From assembly GCF_029906345.1 (NCBI RefSeq), contig NZ_JARYGY010000001.1:346851-410850 (forward strand): 64,000 nt of DNA. The letters run 5' to 3'. Below the pieces are notes generated by a model that saw only the letters and a list, made by a program, of their open reading frames with translations, was not told where the DNA came from and did no database searches. The number at the start of each line of letters is the position of its first letter. Positions within the stretch are counted from its first letter, which is position 1. This document shows positions 34,989 through 43,640 of the stretch, in pieces. The stretch is from Aquimarina mycalae (GTDB lineage: Bacteria; Bacteroidota; Bacteroidia; Flavobacteriales; Flavobacteriaceae). A program made the translations under genes and the position numbers.

Positions 34989-36045
34989 TATATAATAGAT
35001 ATATAGCTAGAATTCCAAAGGAAACATTAGGAAACCACACAGCTACTAAAGGTGGAAAATCAGATTGATTAGCCATTGTACCTAAAACTTTATCAAAAAA
35101 GATAAAAATAAAAGCTAATGAAATACCAACTGCAAGATTAATTCCCATTCCTCCTCGTCTTTTCATCGAAGATACTGCTACACCTATCACGGTAAGAATA
35201 AATGCTGAAACTGGAATACTCCATCGTTTATAGGCTACTACTTTATAGCGATTGATATCTGAAGATCCTCTTTTACTTTCTTTCTCGATAAACTTGCTCA
35301 ATTGCATATAATTAAGAGTTTCAGCCACATAGGTTACTGGAGTAAATTCATCAATATTAAATGGAAGAACTGTATCCTTTTTTCTGGCTTTTTCTATTAT
35401 GTCTTCGTTTTCTAATACGGTACGCTTTACAAAATCTCGTAATTCATAGATACTATCCTTAGAAGTTATTGTTCTCGCCGAAATTTTTGTAACCAACTTA
35501 TTTCCGTTAAAGTACTCTAGTGTAAAGTTGGTAGCTTTTTTCTTAAGCGGCTTAAAATCATTTGCATACAAAAAAATACTATCGTTCAATTGTCTATATA
35601 CATTTCTGGTTTCCTGAACTTTTTTACCTTTTTTTAGATATGTGTATTTAAATTCGTTAAATCCTTGACTTGCTTTTGGCGCCAAAAATAACCCCATCGC
35701 TAAAGCTCCTAAACAAATAAGAATAGCTCCAATCATATAAGGTCTAAGAAATCTCCAAAACGAAACTCCTGAACTCAAAAAAGCAATAATTTCTGTTTTA
35801 TTAGCTAACTTGGAGGTAAACCAAATTACCGAGAGAAAAACAAATAATGGGAATAGTAAGTTAGCAAAGTACACTGTAAAATCTAAATAATATGATATTA
35901 CCGCAGCAACAGGAACCTTATGCTCCAACATATTATCAATTTTTTCCGAAAGATCTACTATAATACCAATCGGAATAAACAAAAGAATCATTGTAAAAAA
36001 TGTTCCTAAATATCTTTTAAGTATGTACCAGTCTAATATTTTCAA
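34975..36045 (-). CDS. LptF/LptG family LPS export permease
   Basis: LptF and LptG form the inner-membrane part of the LPS extractor LptB2FG. The 356-residue protein has three N-terminal membrane segments, a periplasmic beta-jellyroll part (about 130-260) and three C-terminal segments. It opens KILDWYILKRYLGTFFTMILLF, the expected family N-terminus. Keeping that N-terminus requires a TTG start codon at 36045, one base after the tgt stop, so translation is probably coupled to tgt. The 14-base overlap with the EamA gene supports an operon. Whether it is LptF or LptG is uncertain. Confidence 0.9.
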   Translation of the reverse strand: MKILDWYILKRYLGTFFTMILLFIPIGIIVDLSEKIDNMLEHKVPVAAVISYYLDFTVYFANLLFPLFVFLSVIWFTSKLANKTEIIAFLSSGVSFWRFLRPYMIGAILICLGALAMGLFLAPKASQGFNEFKYTYLKKGKKVQETRNVYRQLNDSIFLYANDFKPLKKKATNFTLEYFNGNKLVTKISARTITSKDSIYELRDFVKRTVLENEDIIEKARKKDTVLPFNIDEFTPVTYVAETLNYMQLSKFIEKESKRGSSDINRYKVVAYKRWSIPVSAFILTVIGVAVSSMKRRGGMGINLAVGISLAFIFIFFDKVLGTMANQSDFPPLVAVWFPNVSFGILAIYLLYNAKR

Positions 36046-36046
36046 A

Positions 36047-37177
36047 TTACAATCTTTTATCCATTTGTTTAACCATCATATTTTTCCAGGAATTAAAATC
36101 TCCCGCTAAGATATGTTTTCTTGCTTCTCGAACCAACCATAAATAGAACCCTAAATTATGTATTGTAGCAATTTGTTTTCCTAATAATTCATTTACCGAA
36201 AAAAGGTGTTTTAGATATGCTTTTGAATATTCTGTATCAACATATGTAATCCCCATTTCATCAATAGGTGAAAAATCATCTTCCCACTTTTTATTTTTCA
36301 TATTAATCGTACCATGAGCTGTAAAAAGCATTCCATTACGGGCATTACGAGTAGGCATTACACAATCAAACATATCAATTCCCAATGCGATATTCTCTAA
36401 GATGTTAATAGGAGTACCAACCCCCATTAAATATCTTGGTTTATCTTCTGGTAATATTTCTGTTACTACTTCTGTCATTGCATACATTTCTTCAGCTGGT
36501 TCTCCAACAGACAATCCACCTATTGCATTTCCTTGCGCTCCCGCATTGGCAATATACTCTGCAGACTGTTTTCTAAGGTCTTTATAAGTACTTCCTTGCA
36601 CAATTGGAAAAAAAGTCTGATCATATCCATATTTAACTGGAACTTTTTCAAGATGTTGCATACACCTGTCTAACCACCTGTGTGTCATATGCATACTTCT
36701 TTTAGCATAATTATAATCACAAGGATATGGAGTGCATTCATCAAAAGCCATAATGATATCTGCACCAATAGTACGTTGTATTTCCATCACATTTTCTGGA
36801 GTAAACACATGGTAAGACCCATCAATATGAGATTTAAATTTAACTCCTTCTTCCTTAATCTTTCGGTTTGCTGATAATGAATATACTTGATACCCGCCAC
36901 TATCCGTAAGTATATTTCGATCCCAGTTCATGAACTTATGTAATCCTCCTGCTTTTTCTAAAATAGGGGTTTGTGGTCTTAGATATAAATGATAGGTATT
37001 TCCCAAAATGATATCTGGGTTAATATCGTTTTTAAGTTCCCTTTGATGTACTCCTTTTACAGTACCAACAGTACCAACAGGCATAAAAATCGGAGTTTCG
37101 ATAACTCCGTGATCAGTTGTTATTTTTCCAGCTCTTGCCTTACTTTGAGGATCGGTAGATAATAGGTCGAATTGCAT
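36047..37177 (-). CDS. tgt: tRNA-guanine transglycosylase lacking the usual zinc cysteines
   Basis: Tgt exchanges guanine 34 for preQ1 in queuosine tRNAs. The 376-residue protein has the active-site motifs LTDSGGYQVYSL (Asp 92), QGNAIGGLSVGE and FDCVMPTRNARNG (nucleophile Asp 271). In most bacterial Tgt a CxCxxC motif and a later His bind structural zinc. Here the corresponding stretch reads VDTEYS (313-318) with no cysteine, while the His in TIHN (340) remains. It heads a run into the LptF/G-like and EamA genes. A TATCTTTG -7 element lies upstream at 37205-37198. Confidence 0.95.
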   Translation of the reverse strand: MQFDLLSTDPQSKARAGKITTDHGVIETPIFMPVGTVGTVKGVHQRELKNDINPDIILGNTYHLYLRPQTPILEKAGGLHKFMNWDRNILTDSGGYQVYSLSANRKIKEEGVKFKSHIDGSYHVFTPENVMEIQRTIGADIIMAFDECTPYPCDYNYAKRSMHMTHRWLDRCMQHLEKVPVKYGYDQTFFPIVQGSTYKDLRKQSAEYIANAGAQGNAIGGLSVGEPAEEMYAMTEVVTEILPEDKPRYLMGVGTPINILENIALGIDMFDCVMPTRNARNGMLFTAHGTINMKNKKWEDDFSPIDEMGITYVDTEYSKAYLKHLFSVNELLGKQIATIHNLGFYLWLVREARKHILAGDFNSWKNMMVKQMDKRL

Positions 37178-37292
37178 AATTTTTATTTCGTAGAGCGCAA
37201 AGATAACTAACTAAAACTACTTTGATAAAGTCAAGTTTGCGAAAACTCTTCGTTATTAACAATGCTATCTTAATTAAAAGGTCATCAGACAT

Positions 37293-37323
37293 TTTGCCAC
37301 AGTAATCAAAACCTGTATTTTTG
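37293..37323 (+). promoter_or_regulatory. Housekeeping promoter of the transketolase genes (TTTG-N19-TATTTTTG)
   Basis: TTTG at 37293-37296, exactly 19 bases, then TATTTTTG at 37316-37323 is a textbook Bacteroidetes promoter, 31 bases before the ATG at 37355. Confidence 0.8.
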
Positions 37324-37354
37324 CGCCTTAATCATTAAGCCAATTAGCATTACA

Positions 37355-38200
37355 ATGCCAAAAACACAACAATTAGAAGATTTTGTAACTCAAGTTCGTA
37401 GAGATATTCTACGACAAGTACACAAAGTAAACTCAGGGCATCCAGGTGGTTCTCTGGGATGCACAGAATTTTTCGTTGCTTTATATCAGGAAATTCTGGA
37501 AAGAAAAGATGGATTCGACATGAATGGAATGGAAGAAGATCTTTTCTTCTTATCTAATGGTCATATTTCTCCTGTCTTTTATAGTGTATTAGCAAGAAGC
37601 GGTTATTTTCCTGTAGAAGAGCTAAATACATTTAGATTGATAAATAGTAGACTTCAGGGGCACCCAACAACTCATGAGGGGCTTCCAGGTGTTCGCATTG
37701 CTTCAGGTTCTTTAGGACAAGGAATGTCTGTAGCTATTGGTGCTGCACAAGCCAAGAAATTAAATAATGATGACCATATTGTATATAGCCTACACGGAGA
37801 TGGAGAATTACAAGAGGGACAAATTTGGGAAGCGGCTATGTATGCATCAGGTAAAAAAGTAGACAACCTTATTTCTACTATTGATCTTAATGGTCAACAA
37901 ATCGATGGATCTACAGATGATGTATTGCCTCTTGGAAGTTTAAAAGCTAAATTTGAAGCTTTTGGTTGGGATGTTATGGAGATTAAAGAAGGAAATAATA
38001 TTACAGCTGTAATCGATGGTTTAAAGGAAGCGAAAAGCCGAACAGGAAAAGGAAAACCTGTATGCGTATTGATGCATACTGTGATGGGTAATGGAGTGGA
38101 TTTTATGATGCATACTCATGCTTGGCACGGAAAAGCTCCCAACGATGAGCAATTAGCAATAGGTTTAGAACAAAACCCAGAAACTTTAGGAGATTATTAA
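37355..38200 (+). CDS. Transketolase, N-terminal subunit
   Basis: This 281-residue protein is the thiamine-diphosphate half of a split transketolase, which moves two-carbon units in the pentose-phosphate pathway. It shows VNSGHPGGSLGCTEFFVALY, the GSLGQGMSVAIGAA loop, and the ThDP/Mg motif HGDGELQEGQIWEAAMYA followed by DLNGQQIDG. The pyrimidine-binding and C-terminal domains are in the next gene, 53 bases downstream. Split transketolases of this size are common in Bacteroidetes and archaea, so this is not a broken gene. Confidence 0.94.
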   Translation: MPKTQQLEDFVTQVRRDILRQVHKVNSGHPGGSLGCTEFFVALYQEILERKDGFDMNGMEEDLFFLSNGHISPVFYSVLARSGYFPVEELNTFRLINSRLQGHPTTHEGLPGVRIASGSLGQGMSVAIGAAQAKKLNNDDHIVYSLHGDGELQEGQIWEAAMYASGKKVDNLISTIDLNGQQIDGSTDDVLPLGSLKAKFEAFGWDVMEIKEGNNITAVIDGLKEAKSRTGKGKPVCVLMHTVMGNGVDFMMHTHAWHGKAPNDEQLAIGLEQNPETLGDY

Positions 38201-38253
38201 GGCATACAAAAAGAGATTTCTGTGAAGACAGAAATAACTTAAAAAAGATATAA

Positions 38254-39207
38254 ATGAAAAAATATATAGATACAGGAAAAAAAGATACGCGTTCAGGTTT
38301 TGGTGCAGGTCTTGAAGTACTTGGAAAAACAAATGAAAATGTTGTAGCACTTTGTGCGGATCTTATAGGTTCTCTAAAAATGGATGCTTTTATCGCTAAT
38401 AATCCAGATCGTTTTTTTCAGATAGGAATTGCCGAGGCTAATATGATGGGGATTGCTGCAGGAATGACTATTGGAGGTAAAATTCCATTTACTGGAACCT
38501 TTGCCAATTTTTCTACAGGTCGTGTGTATGATCAGATTCGTCAATCCATTGCATATAGTGGAAAAAATGTAAAAATCTGTGCATCGCATGCTGGTTTAAC
38601 ATTAGGAGAAGATGGAGCTACTCATCAAATTCTGGAAGATATTGGTTTAATGAAGATGCTACCAGGAATGGTGGTAATCAATCCTTGTGATTATAACCAA
38701 ACTAAAGCTGCTACTATTGCTATTGCTGAATACGAAGGCCCAGTTTACTTACGCTTCGGAAGACCAAAAGTGGCAAATTTTACTCCTGAAGATCAAAAAT
38801 TCGAAATTGGGAAAGCAGTTCATCTACAAGAGGGTTCTGATGTAACTATTGTAGCTACAGGTCATCTTGTATGGGAAGCTTTAATAGCTGCAGAAGCTTT
38901 ACAAGAAAAAGGCATTAATGCAGAAGTGATTAACATTCACACTATTAAACCGCTAGATGATGAAGCTATTTTAAATTCTGTTAAAAAAACAGGATGTATT
39001 GTAACCGCAGAGGAACACAACTTTTTAGGCGGTCTAGGAGAAAGTGTTTCTAGAGTATTAGGACAAAACCACCCTACTCCGCAAGAGTTCATCGCAACCA
39101 ATGATACTTTTGGAGAAAGTGGAACTCCAGATCAATTAATGGAAAAGTATGGCTTAAACGCCGAAGCAATAACTAATGCTGCAATAAAGGTTATCAAGAG
39201 GAAATAA
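38254..39207 (+). CDS. Transketolase, C-terminal subunit
   Basis: The 317-residue partner holds the pyrimidine-binding domain (GIAEANMMGIAAGMTIGG, with the conserved Glu of the ThDP site), the KICASHAGLTLGEDGATHQILEDIGLM segment, and the C-terminal transketolase domain (EEHNFLGGLGESV). It must act with the N-terminal subunit encoded just upstream. A strong terminator follows 22 bases after the stop. Confidence 0.94.
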   Translation: MKKYIDTGKKDTRSGFGAGLEVLGKTNENVVALCADLIGSLKMDAFIANNPDRFFQIGIAEANMMGIAAGMTIGGKIPFTGTFANFSTGRVYDQIRQSIAYSGKNVKICASHAGLTLGEDGATHQILEDIGLMKMLPGMVVINPCDYNQTKAATIAIAEYEGPVYLRFGRPKVANFTPEDQKFEIGKAVHLQEGSDVTIVATGHLVWEALIAAEALQEKGINAEVINIHTIKPLDDEAILNSVKKTGCIVTAEEHNFLGGLGESVSRVLGQNHPTPQEFIATNDTFGESGTPDQLMEKYGLNAEAITNAAIKVIKRK

Positions 39208-39229
39208 AAATTGCATTACGTAAAAATTT

Positions 39230-39256
39230 AAGCCTTCTGTTGTTCACAGAAGGCTT
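39230..39256 (+). terminator. Intrinsic terminator after the transketolase genes
   Basis: AAGCCTTCTGT and its complement form an 11-base stem with a 5-base loop, followed by a long T run. Confidence 0.93.
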
Positions 39257-39367
39257 TTTTTTATTAAACATTAGAATAATCAATACTTATTTTCGTTATA
39301 AGAGGAATACTGACCACGACCAAAAAAATATTTAATTTATTTATTCATCTTTTAAAAATCATTTAAA

Positions 39368-39985
39368 ATGAAAAATGTATTAGTATTTTTAATTCTATTC
39401 AGTTCTTCCACAATTATCGCTCAGAATAAAGGAATTAATTTTGGAGTTAAAGCGGGTCTTAATTATGGTGACAATGGCAAAATAGAATTTAGTGATGTGA
39501 CAAATTCTGGTAGTAACCTACTCTCTGAAAACGCAGATGACAGGACTGGATATCATATCGGCATATTCTTAAGAGGGGATATTACCGAAAACCTATATCT
39601 TAAACCAGAATTACAATACACTCAAAATAACAGCTCCTATTCTTTTGATAACAGAAAATTAGATTATGATCTAAAAAAAATAGATTTACCTATTCTTGTT
39701 GGAGCATATCTTTTAGGACCACTACATGTTTTTGGAGGTCCTTCTCTTCAGTATATTGTAGCCAATGACCTAGAAGATGTACAATTAGGTGATGTGAAAA
39801 ACGAGTTTACAGTTGGACTCCAGTTTGGAATTGGATTACAAATAAAGCGCCTTAATGTAGATTTACGATACGAAAGAGGAATTAGCGAAAATCAAGCCGA
39901 AGCAATTGATCAAAACACAGGTCAAACTATCCGAGTCGATTCTAGACCTAATCAGTTTATTTTAAGTGTGGCTTTAGATTTATAA
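39368..39985 (+). CDS. Outer-membrane beta-barrel protein (PorT-like family)
   Basis: The 205-residue precursor has a signal peptide (MKNVLVFLILFSSSTIIAQ) and alternating beta strands that end in the aromatic/aliphatic pattern NQFILSVALDL. The opening INFGVKAGLNYG and the LYLKPELQYTQ and VDLRYERGISE strands are typical of the small eight-stranded OMP_b-brl_2 (PorT-like) barrels of Bacteroidetes. No specific function can be given. It is monocistronic, with a terminator after it. Confidence 0.85.
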   Translation: MKNVLVFLILFSSSTIIAQNKGINFGVKAGLNYGDNGKIEFSDVTNSGSNLLSENADDRTGYHIGIFLRGDITENLYLKPELQYTQNNSSYSFDNRKLDYDLKKIDLPILVGAYLLGPLHVFGGPSLQYIVANDLEDVQLGDVKNEFTVGLQFGIGLQIKRLNVDLRYERGISENQAEAIDQNTGQTIRVDSRPNQFILSVALDL

Positions 39986-40009
39986 TTCCCTAAAAATAAC
40001 GTCAAAAAA

Positions 40010-40031
40010 AACCTGGTGAATTCACCAGGTT
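40010..40031. terminator. Bidirectional terminator between the OMP and FKBP genes
   Basis: A near-perfect palindrome built on ACCTGGTGA is flanked by A and T runs and lies between convergent genes ending at 39985 and 40040. Confidence 0.88.
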
Positions 40032-40039
40032 TTTTGTTT

Positions 40040-41266
40040 TTAATTTGTATCCGTTCTAGATGCTGTATCATCAGTATCTAGATAGTTGGGTATACCATCG
40101 TTATCTGTATCATCATTTGTAGGATCTCCATCTCCAATATCATTAGTAGGATCTCCATCTCCATCTCTATCTACCAATAAATCTGTATCAGGCTCTAAGT
40201 CCTCATCTATTGTCAATGTTCCATCACCATCATCATCTGTATCCAGAAAATTAAAGCGTGTATCATTATCCGTATCATCATCTTCATCAAGCACTAACCT
40301 ATCGTTATCTATATCTTCTAAATAAGAAGGTACTCCATCATTGTCGTGATCAGATTCATTAACTCCATATAATTGAATACTAAAAATCAGTGGAGAATAT
40401 AGTGGGATTCCTCCTCCTGGTGCTGCAGACGAGAAGTATCCTAAACCTGAAGGAAAAAATACCGTACAATTACCAAAATCCATATTATAACTTGCGGTAC
40501 CATCCGCATTTTCTACAAAACCAGAAGCTCCTTTAAAATCAACAACGGTTTCTCTCCATCCTTCAATCAAGCTTACCTGATCAAACCATAATGGTGTTAC
40601 AGCACTATCAAATACTCTTCTATTAGGATCATTATTATCCACAGGATCCTTATCATCAATAACACCATCTCCATCAGAATCGATTTTACCTGGATCTGTT
40701 CCTGGAGTACCATCATCATCAGCATCACTATCATCTGCAATACCATCACCATCACTATCTGTTCTGGCTACATCATCAATTAAGTCAGCTTCACCATCTC
40801 CATCGGCATCAACATCTCCATCATCTGGTATACCATCTCCATCCTTATCTTCATTATCGTAGAATAGCTCTCCTCTATAGGTTACAAAAGTAGAATCAGC
40901 AAAAGTAGGTTGGCGTTCTGTATCCACCCCACTATTGAAATTTAATATATATAAAGTATAATCTACTTCTTCTCGAGTAATCGTTTTAGTTGCTAAAAGT
41001 CCAGAATCCCAAATAGAAGTTTCTGCACTATTCACTCCTGCAATAGTATCAAATTGTACTATTTGGTAATCAGGATTCGCATCATTATCCACCAAAGTGT
41101 AGAAATGTGTTTTTAGGTATTCCTGTATTAAAGGATCTTCATTTGCTTGTTGTTCTGCTCGATCCCTAGGTGGAACCATCTCTAGACCGTTGTCATCATC
41201 ATTACCACACGAATATAATACTACCATAATAATTCCTATGGCGAAAATATATTTTTTAAGATTCAT
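40040..41266 (-). CDS. FKBP-type lipoprotein with calcium-binding (TSP3-like) insertion and tail
   Basis: The 408-residue lipoprotein (lipobox LYSC, Cys 20) carries an FKBP prolyl-isomerase domain split in two. The first part, about 100-136, ends TFVTYRGELFYDN. The second, about 218-300, runs VFDSAVTPLWFDQVSLIEGW then FFPSGLGYFS and SPLIFSIQLYG. Between them lie about 80 residues of DxDxDG loops (DKDGDGIPDDGD, DSDGDGIADDSD), and a second array fills 304-402. These resemble calcium-binding thrombospondin type 3 repeats. The insertion sits in the loop between the YxG and FDS motifs. It is probably exposed at the cell surface; activity is unproven. Confidence 0.86.
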   Translation of the reverse strand: MNLKKYIFAIGIIMVVLYSCGNDDDNGLEMVPPRDRAEQQANEDPLIQEYLKTHFYTLVDNDANPDYQIVQFDTIAGVNSAETSIWDSGLLATKTITREEVDYTLYILNFNSGVDTERQPTFADSTFVTYRGELFYDNEDKDGDGIPDDGDVDADGDGEADLIDDVARTDSDGDGIADDSDADDDGTPGTDPGKIDSDGDGVIDDKDPVDNNDPNRRVFDSAVTPLWFDQVSLIEGWRETVVDFKGASGFVENADGTASYNMDFGNCTVFFPSGLGYFSSAAPGGGIPLYSPLIFSIQLYGVNESDHDNDGVPSYLEDIDNDRLVLDEDDDTDNDTRFNFLDTDDDGDGTLTIDEDLEPDTDLLVDRDGDGDPTNDIGDGDPTNDDTDNDGIPNYLDTDDTASRTDTN

Positions 41267-41358
41267 CTAAATTACTTTTTTGAAGGCGCAAGATACGATT
41301 TTCTTGTACTTTTGTTTCACAATTATTAGAGATAAAACGCATTTTTAATCATTTTTTT

Positions 41359-41754
41359 ATGCGAGTTGATAAATATTTATGGTGTATCCGATATTTCAAG
41401 ACACGTAGCATTGCTACTAAGGCTTGCAAAGAAGGTAAAGTCCGAGTAAATGGAGATATTATAAAACCATCTCGAGAAGTTTACCCTACTGATAAAATTA
41501 TGGTTCGTAAGAACCAAGTCAACTACGAACTTATCGTTCTGGACACACCAAAAAGTCGGCTAGGTGCTAAGCTAGTCGACATATATCGTAAAGACGTAAC
41601 TCCAAAAGAAGCGTTGCAAAAATTAGATCTTTTAAAATATTCTAAGGAATATTATCGAAAAAAAGGTATGGGTAGACCCACAAAAAAAGATCGAAGAGAT
41701 ATTGATGATTGGTTTGACGAACCAACTGATAATGAAAACGATAGTGAAGAATGA
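41359..41754 (+). CDS. S4-domain RNA-binding protein (Hsp15-like)
   Basis: The 131-residue protein opens with an S4 RNA-binding domain (MRVDKYLWCIRYFKTRSIATKACKEGKVRVNG), as in Hsp15, which recycles stalled 50S subunits carrying nascent chains. The C-terminal half is basic and then acidic (KKGMGRPTKKDRRDIDDWFDE). A TACTTTTG -7 element lies at 41307-41314. Its stop overlaps the start of the methyltransferase gene (ATGA), so the two are coupled. Confidence 0.9.
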   Translation: MRVDKYLWCIRYFKTRSIATKACKEGKVRVNGDIIKPSREVYPTDKIMVRKNQVNYELIVLDTPKSRLGAKLVDIYRKDVTPKEALQKLDLLKYSKEYYRKKGMGRPTKKDRRDIDDWFDEPTDNENDSEE

Positions 41755-42332
41755 TATTAGACACACATTTTTGGAATCATAAATATAAACAACAACAAAC
41801 AGGTTGGGATATTGGCTATGCTTCTCCTCCAATAGCTTCTTATATTGATCAACTCGAAAATAGAGATTTAAAAATTTTAATTCCAGGATGTGGAAACGCT
41901 TACGAAGCTGCATATTTATATAAAAAAGGATTTAAAAATATTTATGTTCTAGATTTTGTAAAAGAAGCGCTGGATAATTTTAAAGAAAAAGTACCCGATT
42001 TTCCTAAGTCACATATACTACATCAAGATTTTTTTGATTTAGAAAACACATTCGATATCATTATAGAGCAAACATTTTTTTGTGCATTGCAACCCAATCA
42101 AAGAAAAGATTATGTGCATAAAATAAAATCACTTCTTTTGCCTCAAGGAAAACTAGTAGGTGTTCTTTTTGATACTGAGTTCAAAAAACCAGGACCACCA
42201 TTTAGCGGCAACCTTAAGGAATACAGCAAACTGTTTTCTCCTACATTTGATATCAAAATATTAGAAAAATGTTATAATTCAATTTCACCTCGCATGAGTA
42301 ACGAACTCTTTTTTATCTTTGAGGTCAATTAA
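41751..42332 (+). CDS. TPMT-like SAM-dependent methyltransferase
   Basis: The 193-residue protein matches the thiopurine-methyltransferase-like group. It has FWNHKYKQQQTGWDIGYASPPI at the start, the SAM loop ILIPGCGNAYEAAYLYKKGFKNIYVLD, then EQTFFCALQPNQRKDYVHKI and GKLVGVLFDTEFKKPGPPFSG. Such enzymes methylate thiols or selenium or tellurium compounds. The substrate is unknown here. It overlaps the S4-domain gene by 4 bases and precedes the phosphoribosyltransferase gene by 18 bases. Confidence 0.9.
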   Translation: MILDTHFWNHKYKQQQTGWDIGYASPPIASYIDQLENRDLKILIPGCGNAYEAAYLYKKGFKNIYVLDFVKEALDNFKEKVPDFPKSHILHQDFFDLENTFDIIIEQTFFCALQPNQRKDYVHKIKSLLLPQGKLVGVLFDTEFKKPGPPFSGNLKEYSKLFSPTFDIKILEKCYNSISPRMSNELFFIFEVN

Positions 42333-42350
42333 AAAATAATAATCCGAGGT

Positions 42351-42851
42351 ATGCAGACTACAGACAACATCATTCTTACTCATGAACAAATTCAGCATAA
42401 GATTAAGCGTATCGCATATCAAATCTATGAAACCAATGTAAATGAGAAAGAGATTATTATTGCTGGTATTGCAGAAAACGGATACATTTTTGCTGAACGC
42501 CTAAAAGCGATCTTGGAAGACATTTCTAACATCCATATTACTTTGTGCGAAGTAACTATGGATAAATCTTCACCTCAGAACACTGTAAAAACCTCCATAT
42601 CAGATTCAGTCTATAAAAACAAATCATTAGTTTTAGCCGATGATGTGCTCAATTCTGGGACTGCTTTAGTTTATGGAGTAAAACATTTTCTTGATGTTCC
42701 TTTAACACGTTTTAAAACAGCGGTTTTGGTTAATCGAAATCACAAAAAATACCCAATTAAAGCGGATTTTAAAGGTATTTCATTATCCACTTCATTACAT
42801 GAACATGTACAGGTGACATTTGGAGAGCGTGATTTAGCAACTTTAGAATAA
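42351..42851 (+). CDS. Phosphoribosyltransferase-domain protein (PyrR-like)
   Basis: The 166-residue protein has the type-I PRTase fold with the PRPP loop LVLADDVLNSGTALVYGV (about 84-101). The size and the C-terminal segment ISLSTSLHEHVQVTFGE recall PyrR or hypoxanthine phosphoribosyltransferase, but the specificity motif is not diagnostic. A GAGGT Shine-Dalgarno-like sequence precedes the ATG. It follows the methyltransferase gene on the same strand and overlaps the convergent aroK stop by 9 bases. Confidence 0.85.
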   Translation: MQTTDNIILTHEQIQHKIKRIAYQIYETNVNEKEIIIAGIAENGYIFAERLKAILEDISNIHITLCEVTMDKSSPQNTVKTSISDSVYKNKSLVLADDVLNSGTALVYGVKHFLDVPLTRFKTAVLVNRNHKKYPIKADFKGISLSTSLHEHVQVTFGERDLATLE

Positions 42852-43364
42852 GCTAGCTTGTATTTCTTCTGCTATTTCGGTAACCGTTTTACTATCTGTA
42901 GAAATAACATATTCAGCCTGGTTATAGTAATATGAACGTTCGAATAGATGTTTTCTAATAAAATCTTTTAGATCCTCCTGAGAATTTATGTGAGCAATTA
43001 ATGGTCGTTTATCTTTTTCTAGATACAATCTACTCACCAACTCTTGCAAAGATGTTTTTAAATATACACTTTTAGCCTTATCATTATTTTTTATCAATTC
43101 GATATTACCTGCAAAACATGGAGTTCCTCCTCCAAGAGAAATTATGGTATTTGAACGAATTTCTAAGAGCTGTTTAAGGTATTCGGTCTCTTTTTTTCTG
43201 AAATATATTTCTCCTTTATCTGCAAAAATCTGTTTAATCGATTTTTTTTCTTGATCTTCTATATAATCATCCAGATCCAGACATTTCATCTTTAATCTAG
43301 AAGCTAAATCCCTGCCAATAGAGGACTTACCACATCCCATATACCCCAATAAAATGATATTCAT
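42843..43364 (-). CDS. aroK: Shikimate kinase
   Basis: AroK phosphorylates shikimate in aromatic amino-acid synthesis. The 173-residue length from the ATG at 43364 is standard, and the N-terminus MNIILLGYMGCGKSSIGRDLA places the Walker A motif correctly. Other motifs are LDLDDYIEDQEKKSI, the FRKKETEYL Arg, IISLGGGTPC and the lid RPLI. A longer in-frame start at 43406 would add 14 residues ahead of the P-loop strand and is unlikely. It converges with the PRTase gene. Confidence 0.96.
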   Translation of the reverse strand: MNIILLGYMGCGKSSIGRDLASRLKMKCLDLDDYIEDQEKKSIKQIFADKGEIYFRKKETEYLKQLLEIRSNTIISLGGGTPCFAGNIELIKNNDKAKSVYLKTSLQELVSRLYLEKDKRPLIAHINSQEDLKDFIRKHLFERSYYYNQAEYVISTDSKTVTEIAEEIQASLF

Positions 43365-43440
43365 AAAACTAAAATTTAGACTATTTATGCCTGAAAAAAA
43401 GGACATTTAAAATAAAACGTAAATTTATATTAAATTCTTC

Positions 43441-43470
43441 TTGAAAAATAAATTATTGATAGTATATTTG
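43441..43470 (+). promoter_or_regulatory. Promoter of the tRNA cluster (TTG-N19-TATATTTG)
   Basis: TTG at 43441-43443, exactly 19 bases, and TATATTTG at 43463-43470 precede the first tRNA by 29 bases. Confidence 0.8.
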
Positions 43471-43499
43471 CACCCGCATTCAAGGAAAAAAGAATGTCT

Positions 43500-43572
43500 G
43501 ACCGGGTAGCTCAGTTGGTAGAGCATCTCCCTTTTAAGGAGAGGGTCCTGGGTTCGAGCCCCAGCCCGGTCA
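43500..43572 (+). tRNA. tRNA-Lys (anticodon TTT), copy 1
   Basis: The 73-base sequence folds as a full cloverleaf: acceptor GACCGGG/CCCGGTC, D arm GCTC..GAGC, anticodon stem TCTCC/GGAGA with loop CTTTTAA, T arm CTGGG-TTCGAGC-CCCAG, discriminator A. CCA is not encoded. All acceptor pairs match. Confidence 0.97.
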
Positions 43573-43640
43573 CAAAGCTTGGTAATGCTTTTAACAATTA
43601 CCTTTAGTTCTTAAAAATATTTGATAAAGATTTTATCAAT

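Noticed and set aside
37355..39207. Transketolase split by a frameshift
   Set aside because: The two halves have a 53-base gap and separate starts, and this two-subunit form is normal in Bacteroidetes.
40086..40325. Ser-rich open frame on the plus strand opposite the FKBP/TSP3 gene
   Set aside because: It is the complement of GAT/GAC-rich calcium-repeat codons, which read as Ser-rich in that frame.
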